Source of the DNA: Flammulina velutipes | Lineage: Eukaryota; Basidiomycota; Agaricomycetes; Agaricales; Physalacriaceae | DNA length: 64,000 bases | Direction of reading: 5' to 3' | Assembly: GCA_011800155.1 (NCBI GenBank) | Contig: JAALGH010000011.1 | Span: 1,798,001-1,862,000, forward strand | Part shown: in pieces, positions 31,920-43,888 of the stretch | How the letters are laid out: each line of letters starts with the position of its first letter | Position numbering within the stretch: position 1 is the first letter of the stretch | Program-made: the position numbers and the translations under genes | The notes under the pieces: model-generated | What the model was told of the DNA's origin: nothing | Seen by the model: only the letters and a program-made list of their open reading frames with translations | Databases searched by the model: none

Positions 31920-33475
31920 ATGTTTGGCACACAGCACGACCCCCTTGGCCTTAAGCAGCCACAGTCTTATCACACTGTTCAGCCTACTTCAATCGGACTT
32001 GTTAACGCAACCAATGGCTCGAGTTTGAGACACCCTTCTACAAGCGATGATTCAACGAAGAACAGGAAGCGCAAAGGGTACCTATGGCCGCTCCTTAATG
32101 TTAAAATTCACTAATATTTCTCCAACAGCTCGTCTACCCTCAACATCGAAGAAGGACGTGCCGACAAGCGTGTTCATCTCTCTTCCAAGAACGTTCTTCC
32201 CACAGAGCGAAACAACGCTCTGATTACTCCAGCGCCTCAGAATATTGACTGGTCAACGTTGAGCTTTGAGAGTGCTCTACCTCTGACATTGGAATCTATG
32301 GAACAACCGCCGTACTCGTGAGTATCCTTAGGGCGATCTTTTGTATCCCATATCTGATTTCCACTAGATATGAGAACGAGCTGCGCGAGCTTGACGAAGG
32401 CATAGCCAAGTTCCCACCAAGTCGTTGGAATGCTCAATATCCAACACCTCTATCGATGGGTGACTCTCCCAATGCTTGGACCGCAGATGATGATCGACAG
32501 TACACTTCCCATGTACCTTTCAATGATGAACCGAATGTTGTCCCGGTGGAACCATATCAGATCATGGACTTTGCTAGCTACCCTCCGAGTCAACAGTTTC
32601 CTCCTCCTCCTCCTCCTGCGGAACCGCGTGGCCCTAACGGGTGGACCATTGAAATGGACAATCTCTTCCAGGCAGCTCACCACCAAGTCTCTCAGACGAC
32701 AAGAGAAACGCGCCCGCATCCGTCCAATACTGCACTACTCGGTCAACGGTCACTACCAACCCCGCCGCAAGATGTTCAGCTCCATCCTCAATATACCTTG
32801 ATTCCTCCTCCACGCTATACTCATCCCGGGCTACCTGCTCCTCCGATGCAGGCTGGTGCCCCATATCAACTGCCGAGTGTTTATTTGCCACCTCCCCAGC
32901 AGCATCAACATCCTTCTCATGCACACCCATTCCCATCTCAAGCTGCAGGCCAGCATCAACAGCACCCCCAATTCTACCATCCCCTGGCATCCCAAGCCTC
33001 TTCTTCCGCCACTCCGCTTCCCACGTCCACCCCGCTTCATACCGTCGTCCAGATGAGAACAGGCAACACCCACCGCTTCCAACTCCTCCTCCAATACCCA
33101 AAGTTCACCAACCAATTCCAAGACCGTTTCACCCTGCTCGAAGTGATCCTGACACCCCACGAACGAGTCCTCCCCCGTCCCTGCCCCCTCGGCGCGAACT
33201 GCACAGCGCAAGTGAGGATCAACGGACTCGCTGACCATATCGCACACTTCCACTCGAACGACGGAGTGTTGACGTGTCATGGGCATCCCGGGAATGAGAA
33301 GGAGCTCACAAGGATGGATGCGATGGTGAGGCATGTTTTGCAGGAGCATTGGAAGGTCACGCGGTTTGAGTGTGCGTACTGTGGTACAAGGACGAAGAGC
33401 GTACAGGGGGATATGGTCAACCACTGGATGAGTTGTAATCGACTCATTAGCCTGCATGAGAACTATCGGATCTAG
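31920..33475 (+). CDS. Zinc-finger-like protein with Pro/Gln/His-rich middle, 484 aa
   Basis: Three exons (31920-32077, 32129-32317 and 32368-33475; introns 51 and 50 bp) join to exactly 485 codons with TAG. The N-terminus has a basic KNRKRKG stretch. Residues about 150-330 are rich in Pro, Gln and His, as in activation domains. The C-terminal 130 residues hold two Cys/His clusters: CX5C with a downstream HX3H (CPLGANC...HIAHFH), and CX2C followed by HX4C (CAYCGTRT...HWMSC). This arrangement suggests two atypical zinc fingers and a regulatory nuclear protein. The DNA target and pathway are unknown, and no closer family is recognised. Confidence 0.7.
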
Positions 33476-34008
33476 TGAAAGCAGGCGATGGGGCTATTTC
33501 TTTCATTTCAATCTTGGATAACTTTTGAGGATATCTATATGTATTGGGACTATCGCTTTCTTTGCTATCTTCATGCTGTGCGCTTTGTATGTCTATTTTT
33601 CTTGCTACTTTGATTTATGGCTATAGCCTGGTAGCACATCACAACTTTTAGTGCTACCAGGCCTGTATCACAAAATATCGTGTACCTATTTCACAAGTTA
33701 AATAGTCTAAACAATACACGGGTGTTCAACATGTTACCACAGTGCGCATTCACGTCGTGAAAGGACAGTATGGTGTCCTCACAATCTACAAAAAAAACTC
33801 CCATATCCGAGAAGTGTGGCGCGGCGCAAATTGATGACGTTCTCCTAAGCCGAAACCATCTACGTACGACCGTTACAGAACACGGAAAAGCAAAAACCAT
33901 ATGCCGATATAACTTATCGAATTGTAATGCGTAAAGAGTCCCAGAAATGTCCCAGAGTCGTGAGTAAGTATGTTGGGATTCTACGAATGAAATAATGATA
34001 AAGACAAT
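33476..34008. other. Intergenic, convergent 3' ends
   Basis: It lies between the stop codons of the zinc-finger-like gene (+) and the MFS gene (-). A near-repeat of tagcctggtagcac / agtgctaccaggcctg near 33623-33665 could form a hairpin (GCCTGGTAGCAC with GTGCTACCAGGC), possibly a transcript end signal. No coding frame is supported. Confidence 0.4.
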
Positions 34009-37000
34009 TCAGCGAATGAAGAAACTGTGCAGGATCGCCACGCCGCAAACACCTGAGCAAACGAAGAAACCTAAAGGATATCCCCCTGGGTTTCCGTCGA
34101 TGCTTACTGACCATAGCTAAAGTAGGAAATGAAAGATTAGTTGATAGCGCATCATTGAAGACTAGATCATACGCACCCAACCACCAAAGACAGGGCCAAG
34201 GCATCGAGCAAGACTGACAATGCTTTGCGCGATGCCGTTCGCGACACCAACCGCATTTGGCGGAGTCACTGTATCAAATGAGGAAAATGTGCCATTTCAA
34301 GCCGGAGGGACGAACTGTAATTCAGGAGAATTGACACAGCAGTATATGCGAACGTATTGCCACAGAATCGACATGCACTAATCGTGATCTCCATTAGCAA
34401 ATTAGAAGGGCTTGACGCAAGGGTAACATACGTGCTGACGGCAAGAGCAGCCATGAGGACGAAATTGCCATCGTCCTCCTCGCTGGCGAAGGGAACCCGA
34501 TACATGGTCACGGTGACGTAGGCTGGGATAAAAAGGAAAGACCCCAGACGGAACATGGCCAGATGAGAGAAGCGTCCTCGGGGAGGTCTAAGTGGCTGGT
34601 CAATATAATCGTACGGGGCACCAGTGCGACGGAATCAACACACCCAATGTTCCTAATAGTAATAGACATGAGCTAAGAATAACGAATGTATAGGTCAAAC
34701 ACACTCACGGATAAAGATAGAATTGGTATGCAATTTGACAGAGACACATCAACGCGACTGGGAGTTCGTCAACACATGCACCGCCTGATAGCGTGAAAAA
34801 CTCACTGAGCTGGGCGAAATGCCCGGCGTTGAGATTAAGCCCTCCAGAGTCATATTCGCTAACCGAAGGTCAGAACCATGTCGACGATGAAGATGTGAAA
34901 CTCACGTCACAAGATAGGACATGAAAACTTGATCATGAGTGGTGGAGTGCAGAGCGAGCAGCCCGTACTGGATGATGATCGCCATCGGCAACTGAGAGTA
35001 AAGCGAAGGCGGCTTCTCAAGCCCAGCTTCTAGATCCGCCTCAGCATGCGCCATAGAACCCCGCCTTGTTTCCATGATGGGTGCGAGCAAATCATTCTGC
35101 GGAGAGTCTAAGGTATCGGTGCGCATAAGAAGTTGTTGAGCATCTGTCACGGCGGGCGGCGTTCTCACACCAGAGTGCGCAAAGATCGCAGGGGCATTGG
35201 AAAATCTCCTTGACGTAGGTGTTCCGTCCAAAGGTTGAGTGAATGATGCAGTTCGTGCCGCGATGGGACGCGCATTGGAAGGACGCCGAGGAGAGCCAAG
35301 CTGCGTTCTGCGATGACCCGGCATAGCCTGTTGGGAAAAGGACAATCTTGGAACAGAGTCGTTGCTCGAGCGCCCAAAGTGAGTCGGAGAAGAACTACCA
35401 TCCTGGTCGCTATTGTCATCAGAGACGTCGGAGTCGGAGTCAACCTCGTCGTCAGACTCGAATGGATTCTCATTATCCTGGTTCATTGCAGCGGCAACCC
35501 AAAGGTCCGAAATATGAGCCACCGCATCTCCATGGGCCACTAGAAGACGTTGTGCAAAATTCATGTCGTCTGCGACAAAAGACTCCCTATTCGGATCCGC
35601 GCTCCCCCGCCGTCTACGCATCGAGCTGGCCATACTTCCACGTCGGGTCCTAATCGTGGCACCACTGGCAAGCCTGTTTCTATAACTGCCGTACCCATAA
35701 GCAGAACCAGAGGGGCGGTTAGGCCGTGTGTTGGAAAATGTCCGGGATCTGTCCACTCGCTGGCCAGCTGTATTCATCGGAACAGGAGCTGTAGGAACGG
35801 GGATATTGCTGCCATTGGCATCACGGACTCGGGAGGCAAAATATCCAGATAATTTGGAGGAGAGACGTCTGCCTATAGATCCTCGTGGAGCCTCGTCTTC
35901 GTCGAATATGGGGCTTGGAGGAATAGATTCTTCTTCAGGAATTGTTGGATGGATGTTGGTGTCCTTCTCAGGAGCGAGTTGAATGGCACCTTCCCTGGGC
36001 CCACCATCAGGTCCTAAGAAGCAGCCAAGAACTGCACCACTGAATGTGATAGTAGCGGCCATCATACATGGCAGCAAATACGGATAGCGGACGAAGAGGG
36101 GAAATTTTTCGAACGCCGAAGGCCATTTTGCAGCAGGAGTCTCAACTATGAGGTCAATTCAGTTATGAAGAAGCTCGTATGAGAATAGAATCGGCGCACA
36201 TGTCCCTCCGATAATTGCGCCAGCAACACCACCGAAGCCCCAACAAAAGCTGTTATGGCATGGAGATTAGAAGACGAGTGGACGGAGTCTACAAAGCCAC
36301 AAACCCGAGGATAGCGTATGCTCTTCCTTCATTGGATGGGTCGGTGACAAAAGATATTGATCCTCGAGCGACACCGACGGCGCCAGCGAAGATACCTTGA
36401 AGAAGGCGTACGCAGATCGCTTGAGATAGAGTGGTACATGTTCCGAAGATAGCACAAGTGATGGCGCTGCCTAGGAGGGAAAGGACAAGAACTGCTCTTC
36501 GGCCATGCCTATCAGCCACTGTCGCCTATAAAGTGATCAGCTAGAGTTCTAACGCTACTTCGGAACAACAAACCCAAAGCATTGAGGTGAGGAATTGAGT
36601 TAGGAAAAAGGTGGACACTGTTCAAAGATGAGGCGATGTATGGATAGGAAAAGGGACGTGAATGCGCACCCAAGATGCCCGTCCAGAAGGCAATCTCGGC
36701 TTCGTCTTCGAAAACACCGAAACCTGGGAGGCGTTAGACAGATGCCGATAATTCCAGGAGATATACGCACTTTCCACCATGAATAACAGGAATGGAGTAC
36801 TGACGTTGGCAGATAAGAACTCCCCGAGGAGAGCCTGCCCAAAGTCAGCGCAATAATCAGTGAGTATATGCGTTGAACGTACGATGGACAAGACAATCAT
36901 TGAGAGAGCAGGTAATGGTGTCTGGTACATCTCTGCTGGTGCATGCATGACTGTGGGCACCGGCGCCTTGTCGACAGGTGTGCGCTCGCCGTCCTCATCT

Positions 37001-37137
37001 TCGGCTTGAATCGTGGCGCTGTTGAAAGAGAGACGAGCTAGGACTTTTCTGAGAGAGCTCGTCGTCTGGGGTGCTTCATGTCCGTTATCTGCATTGTTGC
37101 TGGATCCAAATGTACGAGTGACCCGAGTCGAGCTCAT
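34009..37137 (-). CDS. Major facilitator superfamily transporter with long central loop
   Basis: Read on the minus strand from ATG 37137 to TGA 34009, with about a dozen short exons. The first exons join in phase: 37137-36883, 36834-36771 and 36723-36670. The hallmark MFS loop 2-3 motif is present (ADRHGRRAVLVLS, about 36520), preceded by TM segments (NVSTPFLLFMVE, FFLTQFLTSMLW) and followed by GIFAGAVGVARGSISFVTD. Between TM6 and TM7 is a roughly 300-residue Ser/Arg-rich cytoplasmic loop (35950-35050), with the second bundle after it (AIIIQYGLLALHS, GGLNLNAGHFAQL). The pattern matches the fungal YCR023C/ZIFL-like MFS group rather than sugar porters. The substrate is unknown. It is divergent from the sesquiterpene synthase across a 1.5-kb gap. 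Confidence 0.75.
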
Positions 37138-38675
37138 CGTCGCGTACAGCGTCAAAGCTGTAGATCCTGTTAAAATGAAGTGGCAAAGAGTGCAAGATGC
37201 TCACGACAGTGACGCTCTGACTTGTCGTCGTCGTCGTGGTCGGGAAGAAAGAGATGAAATCTGCCCGAGTCGTCGTCAAGTTTAGAGGAATGGCCGACGT
37301 CACCAAGCACGACGAGCAGCTTGTTTATTCCGTCGCGTGACAAACATACCGTAAACGTAATGCTGTGCAAACTGTTGACCTGATCTTTGCCTGCCGCCGG
37401 TTACTCAGTCTCTCAATAGCAAATTTTATAGCTCGTCGTTTGGAAATGTCCTGTAGCGCGGCAAGTAGCTTCCTTACTAGCCTGAAGATTTTGAACGGCT
37501 TCAGTAGAGGCTAATCGGACATATCGTTTTCTTCATCATTGACATGATTAGTATCATAATAGTATGTGCTTCGTCAAACCTTTCCTTTCTTCCTCAATAA
37601 TTCATTCAGTTAAAGATATAAGCCTCAGATGCGGTAGAGAGGTATCAACTACGCCATGAATTAGGATCTTTCCGCCATCTGCTCCCCATCGTCTGTTGGC
37701 TGTTCCGTTCGTTCATCATTATATACTCCATAATGATTGTCTGCGGGAATCGAGTCATCTCTCCTAGTGCAACTCGTCGGCACTACTTGGTTTATCTCCT
37801 GTTGACAGCTTTCCAGGTATCAAGTCGATATGTATCAAACTTTAATGGCGTCTCTGGGACCGAGCTTGAAGCCAGTGGTACATCTGACATGAACTAGTTC
37901 CTTCCACGCGCTACTAAAGGCATTCGCTGTCGACCGCTACCCCCTCCAAGTGCGACCGGTATTATCGACACCGTTCAGACCATTTCAACAGTTTACACGA
38001 TACGATGCACACACGACATGTGGGTCTATATTACGGGGTACGAGGGAACTATGCTACCCGCGAGGCAGGTACAACGTAATCCACGGTGAATCGCCTGCAG
38101 TTGAAGGTGTCAACTCACGGATCGGAAGCTGGTCTGCCTCCGACGTTCACAGTGTCGATATCAGTGAGGTGGTTCGTTTCATGGTCGCTGCCGTCGTTTG
38201 ATATGTTTGTTTCAGGGCCTCAACATTCCGCAAACACAACAGGCAAACGAATGATACGATGGACGCTCCAAATTGAGAGGCGAGCGCATGTTAACATTGT
38301 GGCGCGAAGGCAATGAATAGGCAACGTATAGGCAAAAGTATAATGTGCTTCGCTAAATCTGGCAGACGGAGTCAAAGCTAGTCATCTAACAGCCCGTGGA
38401 TAGCATCCACGCAGCGGAGGCGACTTTATTTTCGGATGAACAGCTGCGCGCGTCCCTTTGACTGTAGCAATCCAGAAATGGACTGTGACAGAGCCGCCTC
38501 CAAATATGTGCCGAACTCGCTGGGTCACCGATCACATATAAAAGGCACGATTGTCAGATCCCGAGTTCGTGCTTTCTTGCTATCGTCTGTTCATTCCCGA
38601 CTATTCTTTCTAACCCGCCTTTCCTATTCTCTCTTTATTCTTCTTCTATCGTCAAGCCTCGTACTAGTTTTCGAC
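37138..38675. promoter_or_regulatory. Divergent intergenic region between MFS and terpene synthase genes
   Basis: About 1.5 kb with no coding frame that I trust. Near 38534 there is atataaaagg, a TATA-like box about 140 bases before the synthase ATG, and the leader is T/C-rich (ttctttct tracts). Both flanking genes are transcribed away from this region, so regulation could be shared. Confidence 0.4.
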
Positions 38676-39911
38676 ATGGACGCCTTCTCCTCGGCCACGC
38701 CACCATCCAAATTCATGCTACCCGATCTCCTCTCGCACTGTACTTTCGGTATCCGAGTCAGTCGCTTTCGAAAGCAAATCACGTCGCAGACAAAACGCTG
38801 GCTCTTTCAGAGCGGGAACCTCATGGGCCAGAAACGCGAGGCCTACCACGGCTTGAACGCAGGCCTGCTCACCTCGATGTGTTATCCAAAGGCTGGCTGC
38901 CCTCAGCTCCGCCTCTGCAACGATTTCCTAACCTACCTGTTTCATCTCGACAATCTCTCCGACGATATGGATAAGCGGGGAACAAAACAGACAGCGGACG
39001 TCGTGCTAAATACGCTTCACCACCCCGAAACCTACCATTCTCCTACACGTATATCCAAAATGACGAAGGAGTGCGTCGCGTCATCTTTCATATCCGCTGC
39101 CACTTACCGTTATCCGCAGCTACTGGCGTCGTCTCATACAGACAGCTGCCCCCGGCACGCAGAGACGCTTCATCGAGACGCTGGACTTCTTCTTTGAGAG
39201 CGTCACTGAACAAGCGCATGACCGACAGGCAGGATTGATTCCTGACCTCGAGTCGTACATCGCCCTTCGCCGGGACACCTCAGGTCAGTCGCGTTGTTTC
39301 CGTGAGGCCAAATACATTCTCATCGCTCATGTTTTGGCTTCTTCTTCCCAGGATGCAAGACGTCGTTCGTCCTCATAGAATATGCATACAACCTGGACAT
39401 CCCCGACGAAGTGATGGACCATCCTCTCATCCGCGGCTTAGGCGATGCTGCCAACGACCTTGTAACGTGGTCTAATGTATGTACTAGCATGATCCGAGGA
39501 AGTGCTTGCACGACACTTACTTGATCATTATAGGACCTCTTCTCATACAACGTTGAGCAATCTAAAGGCGACACGCATAATATGATTCCCGTGGTGATGA
39601 ACGAGCAAGGCTTGGACTTGCAGGCGGCGGTGGATTTCGTGGGGGAGCTGTGTAAGCAGACGATGGACCAGTTCAACGAAGATCGAGCGCAGCTACCTTC
39701 GTGGGGAGCGGATGTTGACCGCGATGTAGCGGTATACGTACAGGGACTGGCGGATTGGATCGTGGGATCGCTGCATTGGTCTTTCGAATCCGAGAGGTAT
39801 TTCGGGAAAGGCGGACGGGAGGTGAAAAAGTCGAGGGTTGTCAACCTGTTACCTCGTCGTCGGTTATGGTATGTCGCTCCGTTACCATTTTTGCGTTGGA
39901 ACTCACGGTGA
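38676..39911 (+). CDS. Sesquiterpene synthase (class I terpene cyclase), 353 aa
   Basis: Exons 38676-39070, 39120-39283, 39352-39476 and 39534-39911 join in phase (354 codons). Class I terpene synthases ionise farnesyl diphosphate with Mg2+ and cyclise it. The Asp-rich motif is D92-N-L-S-D (LDNLSDDMD), and the NSE/DTE motif is NDLFSYNVEQSKGD, with the metal ligands N, S and E in place. Also present are the pyrophosphate-sensor-like RRDTSG and the C-terminal SLHWSFESERYFG typical of mushroom enzymes. Length (about 350) is normal for the family. At the 3' end, splicing at a donor after 39868 would end the protein at once (stop split across the junction); unspliced it ends at 39911. The exact product cannot be read from sequence. 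Confidence 0.88.
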
Positions 39912-40303
39912 TCATTATTCAGATGACCACCCCACACTCCTTTCGTTTCTTCTTTTCGACCGGACATTCATTCCTATCTAGACTATTTCATCATCAGACA
40001 CGCTTGGGTCGTGTGCTGTATGTATCTACTGGCGCATCCAACTTCCGAGAGCATGTTGCGTCCGGAGCCTACTTTCCTTTAGTCTACCTACTCCCCCGGA
40101 CTTTGTTATCTTTCGCTGGTTATTGCAATTGGACAATATGTAGGAACATGTAGCTATTTATTAATTATTACTCATATATTACAACTGTTTTCTTTGCTTT
40201 CCATATGCAACTGCGTGCAGGGCGGAAGATATACATAAAGGTAGGCGTAAAAGTCATGAAAAGGGACGGCGTAGGTAAGTATACAGTTGTAGAATGAAGT
40301 AAA
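39912..40303. other. Intergenic, convergent 3' ends
   Basis: About 390 bases between the terpene synthase and FunK1 stop codons. Partly open frames here carry no recognisable domain, and A/T-rich sequence near 40140-40180 is likely 3' untranslated. Confidence 0.4.
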
Positions 40304-42930
40304 TTAGGTTGGGGGGAAATGCCCGACTAATCCAGCCTTGAGCGCGTTGTAGAAGACGGCGTAGGTGACATGTCCATTCAATGTTTCCACATCGACAGCC
40401 GGCAAAGGAGTTTCTTGGGTAGTACTTCCATTGGTTCCTTCGTCCCAATCACCCTCTACTACCCCAGCGGCAGCTTCACCTTCGTCCTCGTCCGATTCGT
40501 CACGAAGCTCAGTGCGTTGTGTATGCTGGCCTTCATCCCATTCATCGTCCCCAGCCGCCTGGCGACGAAGCACCTGAGCAGCAGCCACTTTCGCAGCAGC
40601 GATCGCCCTGAAACCCATGGAAAACGCATCATGAAGTTCACTGAGTCTCCGTGCAAACCCACTGAACGAGGTCGTGGGCACTGGCGGGATGTAGCCTGCA
40701 GACAGGTTCATGAGGGCGTTCTTTGCAGCTAAAAGGTCTTTGTCGGTCATGACCAGCCATTCATGCCACCTTCTCCCTTCGGTGGTGTCCACTTGGAGGC
40801 GGGGCGCCTGCGTTCCTATTTGTCTGATGGAATGCGCGCATACAACGAGGAGGATGACGTAGAAGAGGGATTCCAGATCGTGACGGTAAAGGGGAAGAAC
40901 ATCGACATCCTTGACATGTAACTCTTCCGCCATGAAAGGTCTGGTCCCGGTGCGGTGCTGGGAGGTCTGACCCGGCCAGTCGAGATGGGAGGAGAGGTCG
41001 AAGTCATTGAGCACGCCGCAGATTCTCTTTCCGCGAACGTGCCACATTATGTTGCCTTCGGAGATGTCACGGTGTAAGATGCGAGCGAATTGGTATATCC
41101 AGCGATGAACTGATATCGGGTGCATTAGCGTATAAAAACGAGATACAAATCATAGAGACGAACCTTGCAAAACGTCGAAAAAGACTTGTCCATATTCCTT
41201 GGGACTGGCCAACTCTGAGAGAGGATAGAGCCGCTCCTGTACAATAATCCGGCATACTCTCAGTTCATAAGTGAAGCAGCCCGTGTCCTCGGCATAGGCT
41301 GTGTCCTTATCGTTCAAAAGGTTATGCAATCTCATGCCGGGTGAGTCGTCCGCTAGGGGGAAATCCTGTGAATGAAAGGTCGTCGGGATGTGATTCAAAA
41401 CCCAGGCAGCTTTCTTTCCTGCAGCAGCAACGGCCTTGGTAATGTTATCCAACATGCCCACTTCGGACAGACGCTCCACTGCAGGCCAGCTAATTTTGAC
41501 CACGATCTTCTTCTTCGGCCACTCAGCACATTGTCCCTCGACGACGCAAGTGCTCCGACCGATGATACCAGGTTGTCGGTAGATGATACGTCCTAGAGTA
41601 ATCTCGACTCTCTTCTCTTTAACGGTAAGAAAGAGTTTTTGTCCGGCAAGAAGAAGGGTGGGATCTGCCGACATTTCCTTGGTGTAGTTTTGGTAGATCC
41701 TGAGGAATGGATCCGGCATGAAGGCATCCATGACACCACGTTGGGGAAGAGTCAACAGCTGGAGGGCGACGAGGAGGCTGGCGAATCTGCGTCGGTTTTT
41801 CATGTCGAAAGGTGGGGAAGCGACTAGAGCAGAGCGATCATAGTATAGAACCTGGACATAGTTCCGCGCGACGAGCAAACTGATGCTATGGGTACGGAAC
41901 CCGGCGTAGGAAAGCATCGCGAGGGCGTAACGGGCCATCTGAGCTAGGACCTCAAATCGATCTTTCGCGTCGTCTTTCGCTGACGAGACTTCAGGTAGAG
42001 GTTCCGGTCCATACACGACTGGGACGGCAACTGACGCCGTTGTCTTCGTCGACCGATTCGACGGGCAAGAGCGCTTGTGCGGGTAGGTCACTGCAGAAGC
42101 GCAGTTGCGTTTGACTCCATGGTGAATTTCGTTGAGTCCTATGCTGTATTTCTGTATTGTGCGTTGGGCAGCAATGTACTTCTCGGAGTGTGGGAAGAAG
42201 TCGCGGGGGTCTTTGCCATCTACGACACGGTTAGGGCGAATGGAGGTATCGAAATGATTGAAGACTCACCTGAGTACAAAACTACTCGAGCGCCATGGCC
42301 ATGGTCGAGCAAGCGTGGATGGAGCTTGAGATCTCGGGCATCGAGGTACTGGGGCCAGCCGAAGTTGTATGTTGGCGCTGCGTGACGATATTCAATGTTC
42401 TCGGAGGTATCAAACATTTGTCGCAGGATGCCACCAACGTCGGGCTTCAACTCCCGATTGCTACCACGAACGATCTTGTCTGTCTGTCGAAAAACGAATA
42501 TGGCATCCCCCTTAGGAGTGTCCATCGTGCGCTGAACGATATCGGAGGCATCATTGCAAACGTTGATGAAGTCTGCGTACAGCTCTTTCTCGTGCTTCAA
42601 GGTCTCGTCGTCGCAGAGGTCGGTGTAGGTTGCGAGAGTCCGGCGGAAACGTGAGTTCCTTTCGACTTTGTCAACAAGTTTCTTGAAGCGGGGGGCGGAT
42701 GTCTCCCATTGTGGAGGGACGTTGAGAATGACCTCCAAGAACTTGTCATGCGGAAGAAGTACTTTGTTTCCCGTCAAGTCTTCGGCGATATATTCTTCGA
42801 TTTCGGGGCAGGTGAAGCGAACATGATGATCGTATTGACTTGCGGTTCCTCGGTTTTGAGGCGTGCTCTGAAGCAAAACTCTGGCGTTGGTGCGGATCGG
42901 GCGTTGCGGCGTGACGGGATTGGAGGCCAT
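40304..42930 (-). CDS. FunK1-type fungal protein kinase, 840 aa
   Basis: Minus-strand exons 42930-42270, 42219-41164 and 41109-40304 (introns 50 and 54 bp) total exactly 841 codons. The N-terminal 250 residues (TCPEIEEYIAEDL, FFPHSEKYIAAQ) are the usual FunK1 leader. The kinase core spans the last two exons: a likely ATP-binding Lys in KKKIVVKISW, catalytic loop LHRDISEGNIM (Asp and Asn present), LNDFDLS in place of DFG, GTRPFMAEELH, and YRHDLESLFYVILL. These are hallmark FunK1 features, a family expanded in Agaricomycetes, with substrates unknown. The C-terminal 90 residues are acidic. Confidence 0.88.
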
Positions 42931-43888
42931 GACTGCAGAGTCCAGAAAGATGAAGAAGGGTGAGGCCAACATTGCGCTTATATAGATAGCAAATAGCAGA
43001 CAAAGGAAAGCGACAATGAAATCCTAAACAATAAAAATCAGTGACAGTGGTTCGCGCTATTGAAGCACTGACGTGATTGACTCTAACGAACAAAGAATCC
43101 GAAGATGGTGGTCGTTTATAAAGTGAGTAATGTCACGTGCTCGTGATGAATCGGACCGATAAGGGCCGATTAAATTTGAAATAAGCTCAATAGAACGCTG
43201 TGTGCTATGGCTCAGCGTCTCAGTCTAAGCGCCCTCTAAGTGTATATCTTTGACGAGCAATACAATTGTACAACGTCCCTTGGTGTACGCTACAAAGATA
43301 CTCGGAGGAATACGACTGAATCCAAGAGCTTCGGCAAATGCCGGCCTTGCTCTCCTTTCTCCCCCAAGTTACTTAAGTACAACCATTGAAAAGTCGGTGA
43401 GATCGTGGTCTTCGCTTCTTTGAATGAGCTGTTAAGCTCAGGATATACAGCTCTTAGGACGTCTACCATCCGAGTTGCTTGTGAGCTGGTTTCAACTTTC
43501 GCAGCTGTTCACTCATTCGCGACCTGCTACTCCGAACTGATGCTCACTTCTAAACAATTGAGTGGTGTTATAACATATCATATCCAACACCGCTGCGGCT
43601 ATCTGCGATGATACTTTTTGTCACATATGTCGGATAATCTTGTTTTGGCCGTCTGGGATGATAGGAACACGATACCGAGCGCTTAGCGGATCTCTTTGCT
43701 GCGAAATGTGTGGAAAAGGAGCTCCTCATCCACCACGAAGTAGTATAGGCGCTTGAATCGGCGGCACTAGTATAGCATGGAACTGGTTAGCGGCTTGCGA
43801 CATGATGCTCGGCAAATGCCAACCGGGAGTCTAACCACCCAACTTATAAATCGACTCTGGCATTTAGACCTTTTGTCCGGACCCCACC
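42931..43888. promoter_or_regulatory. Divergent intergenic region, FunK1 kinase and deaminase-like gene 1
   Basis: About 960 bases without supported coding sequence. Transcription starts in both directions from here. ataggagcgttt-like and tataaa (43846) words occur near the plus-strand start, the latter about 43 bases before its ATG. Confidence 0.35.
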
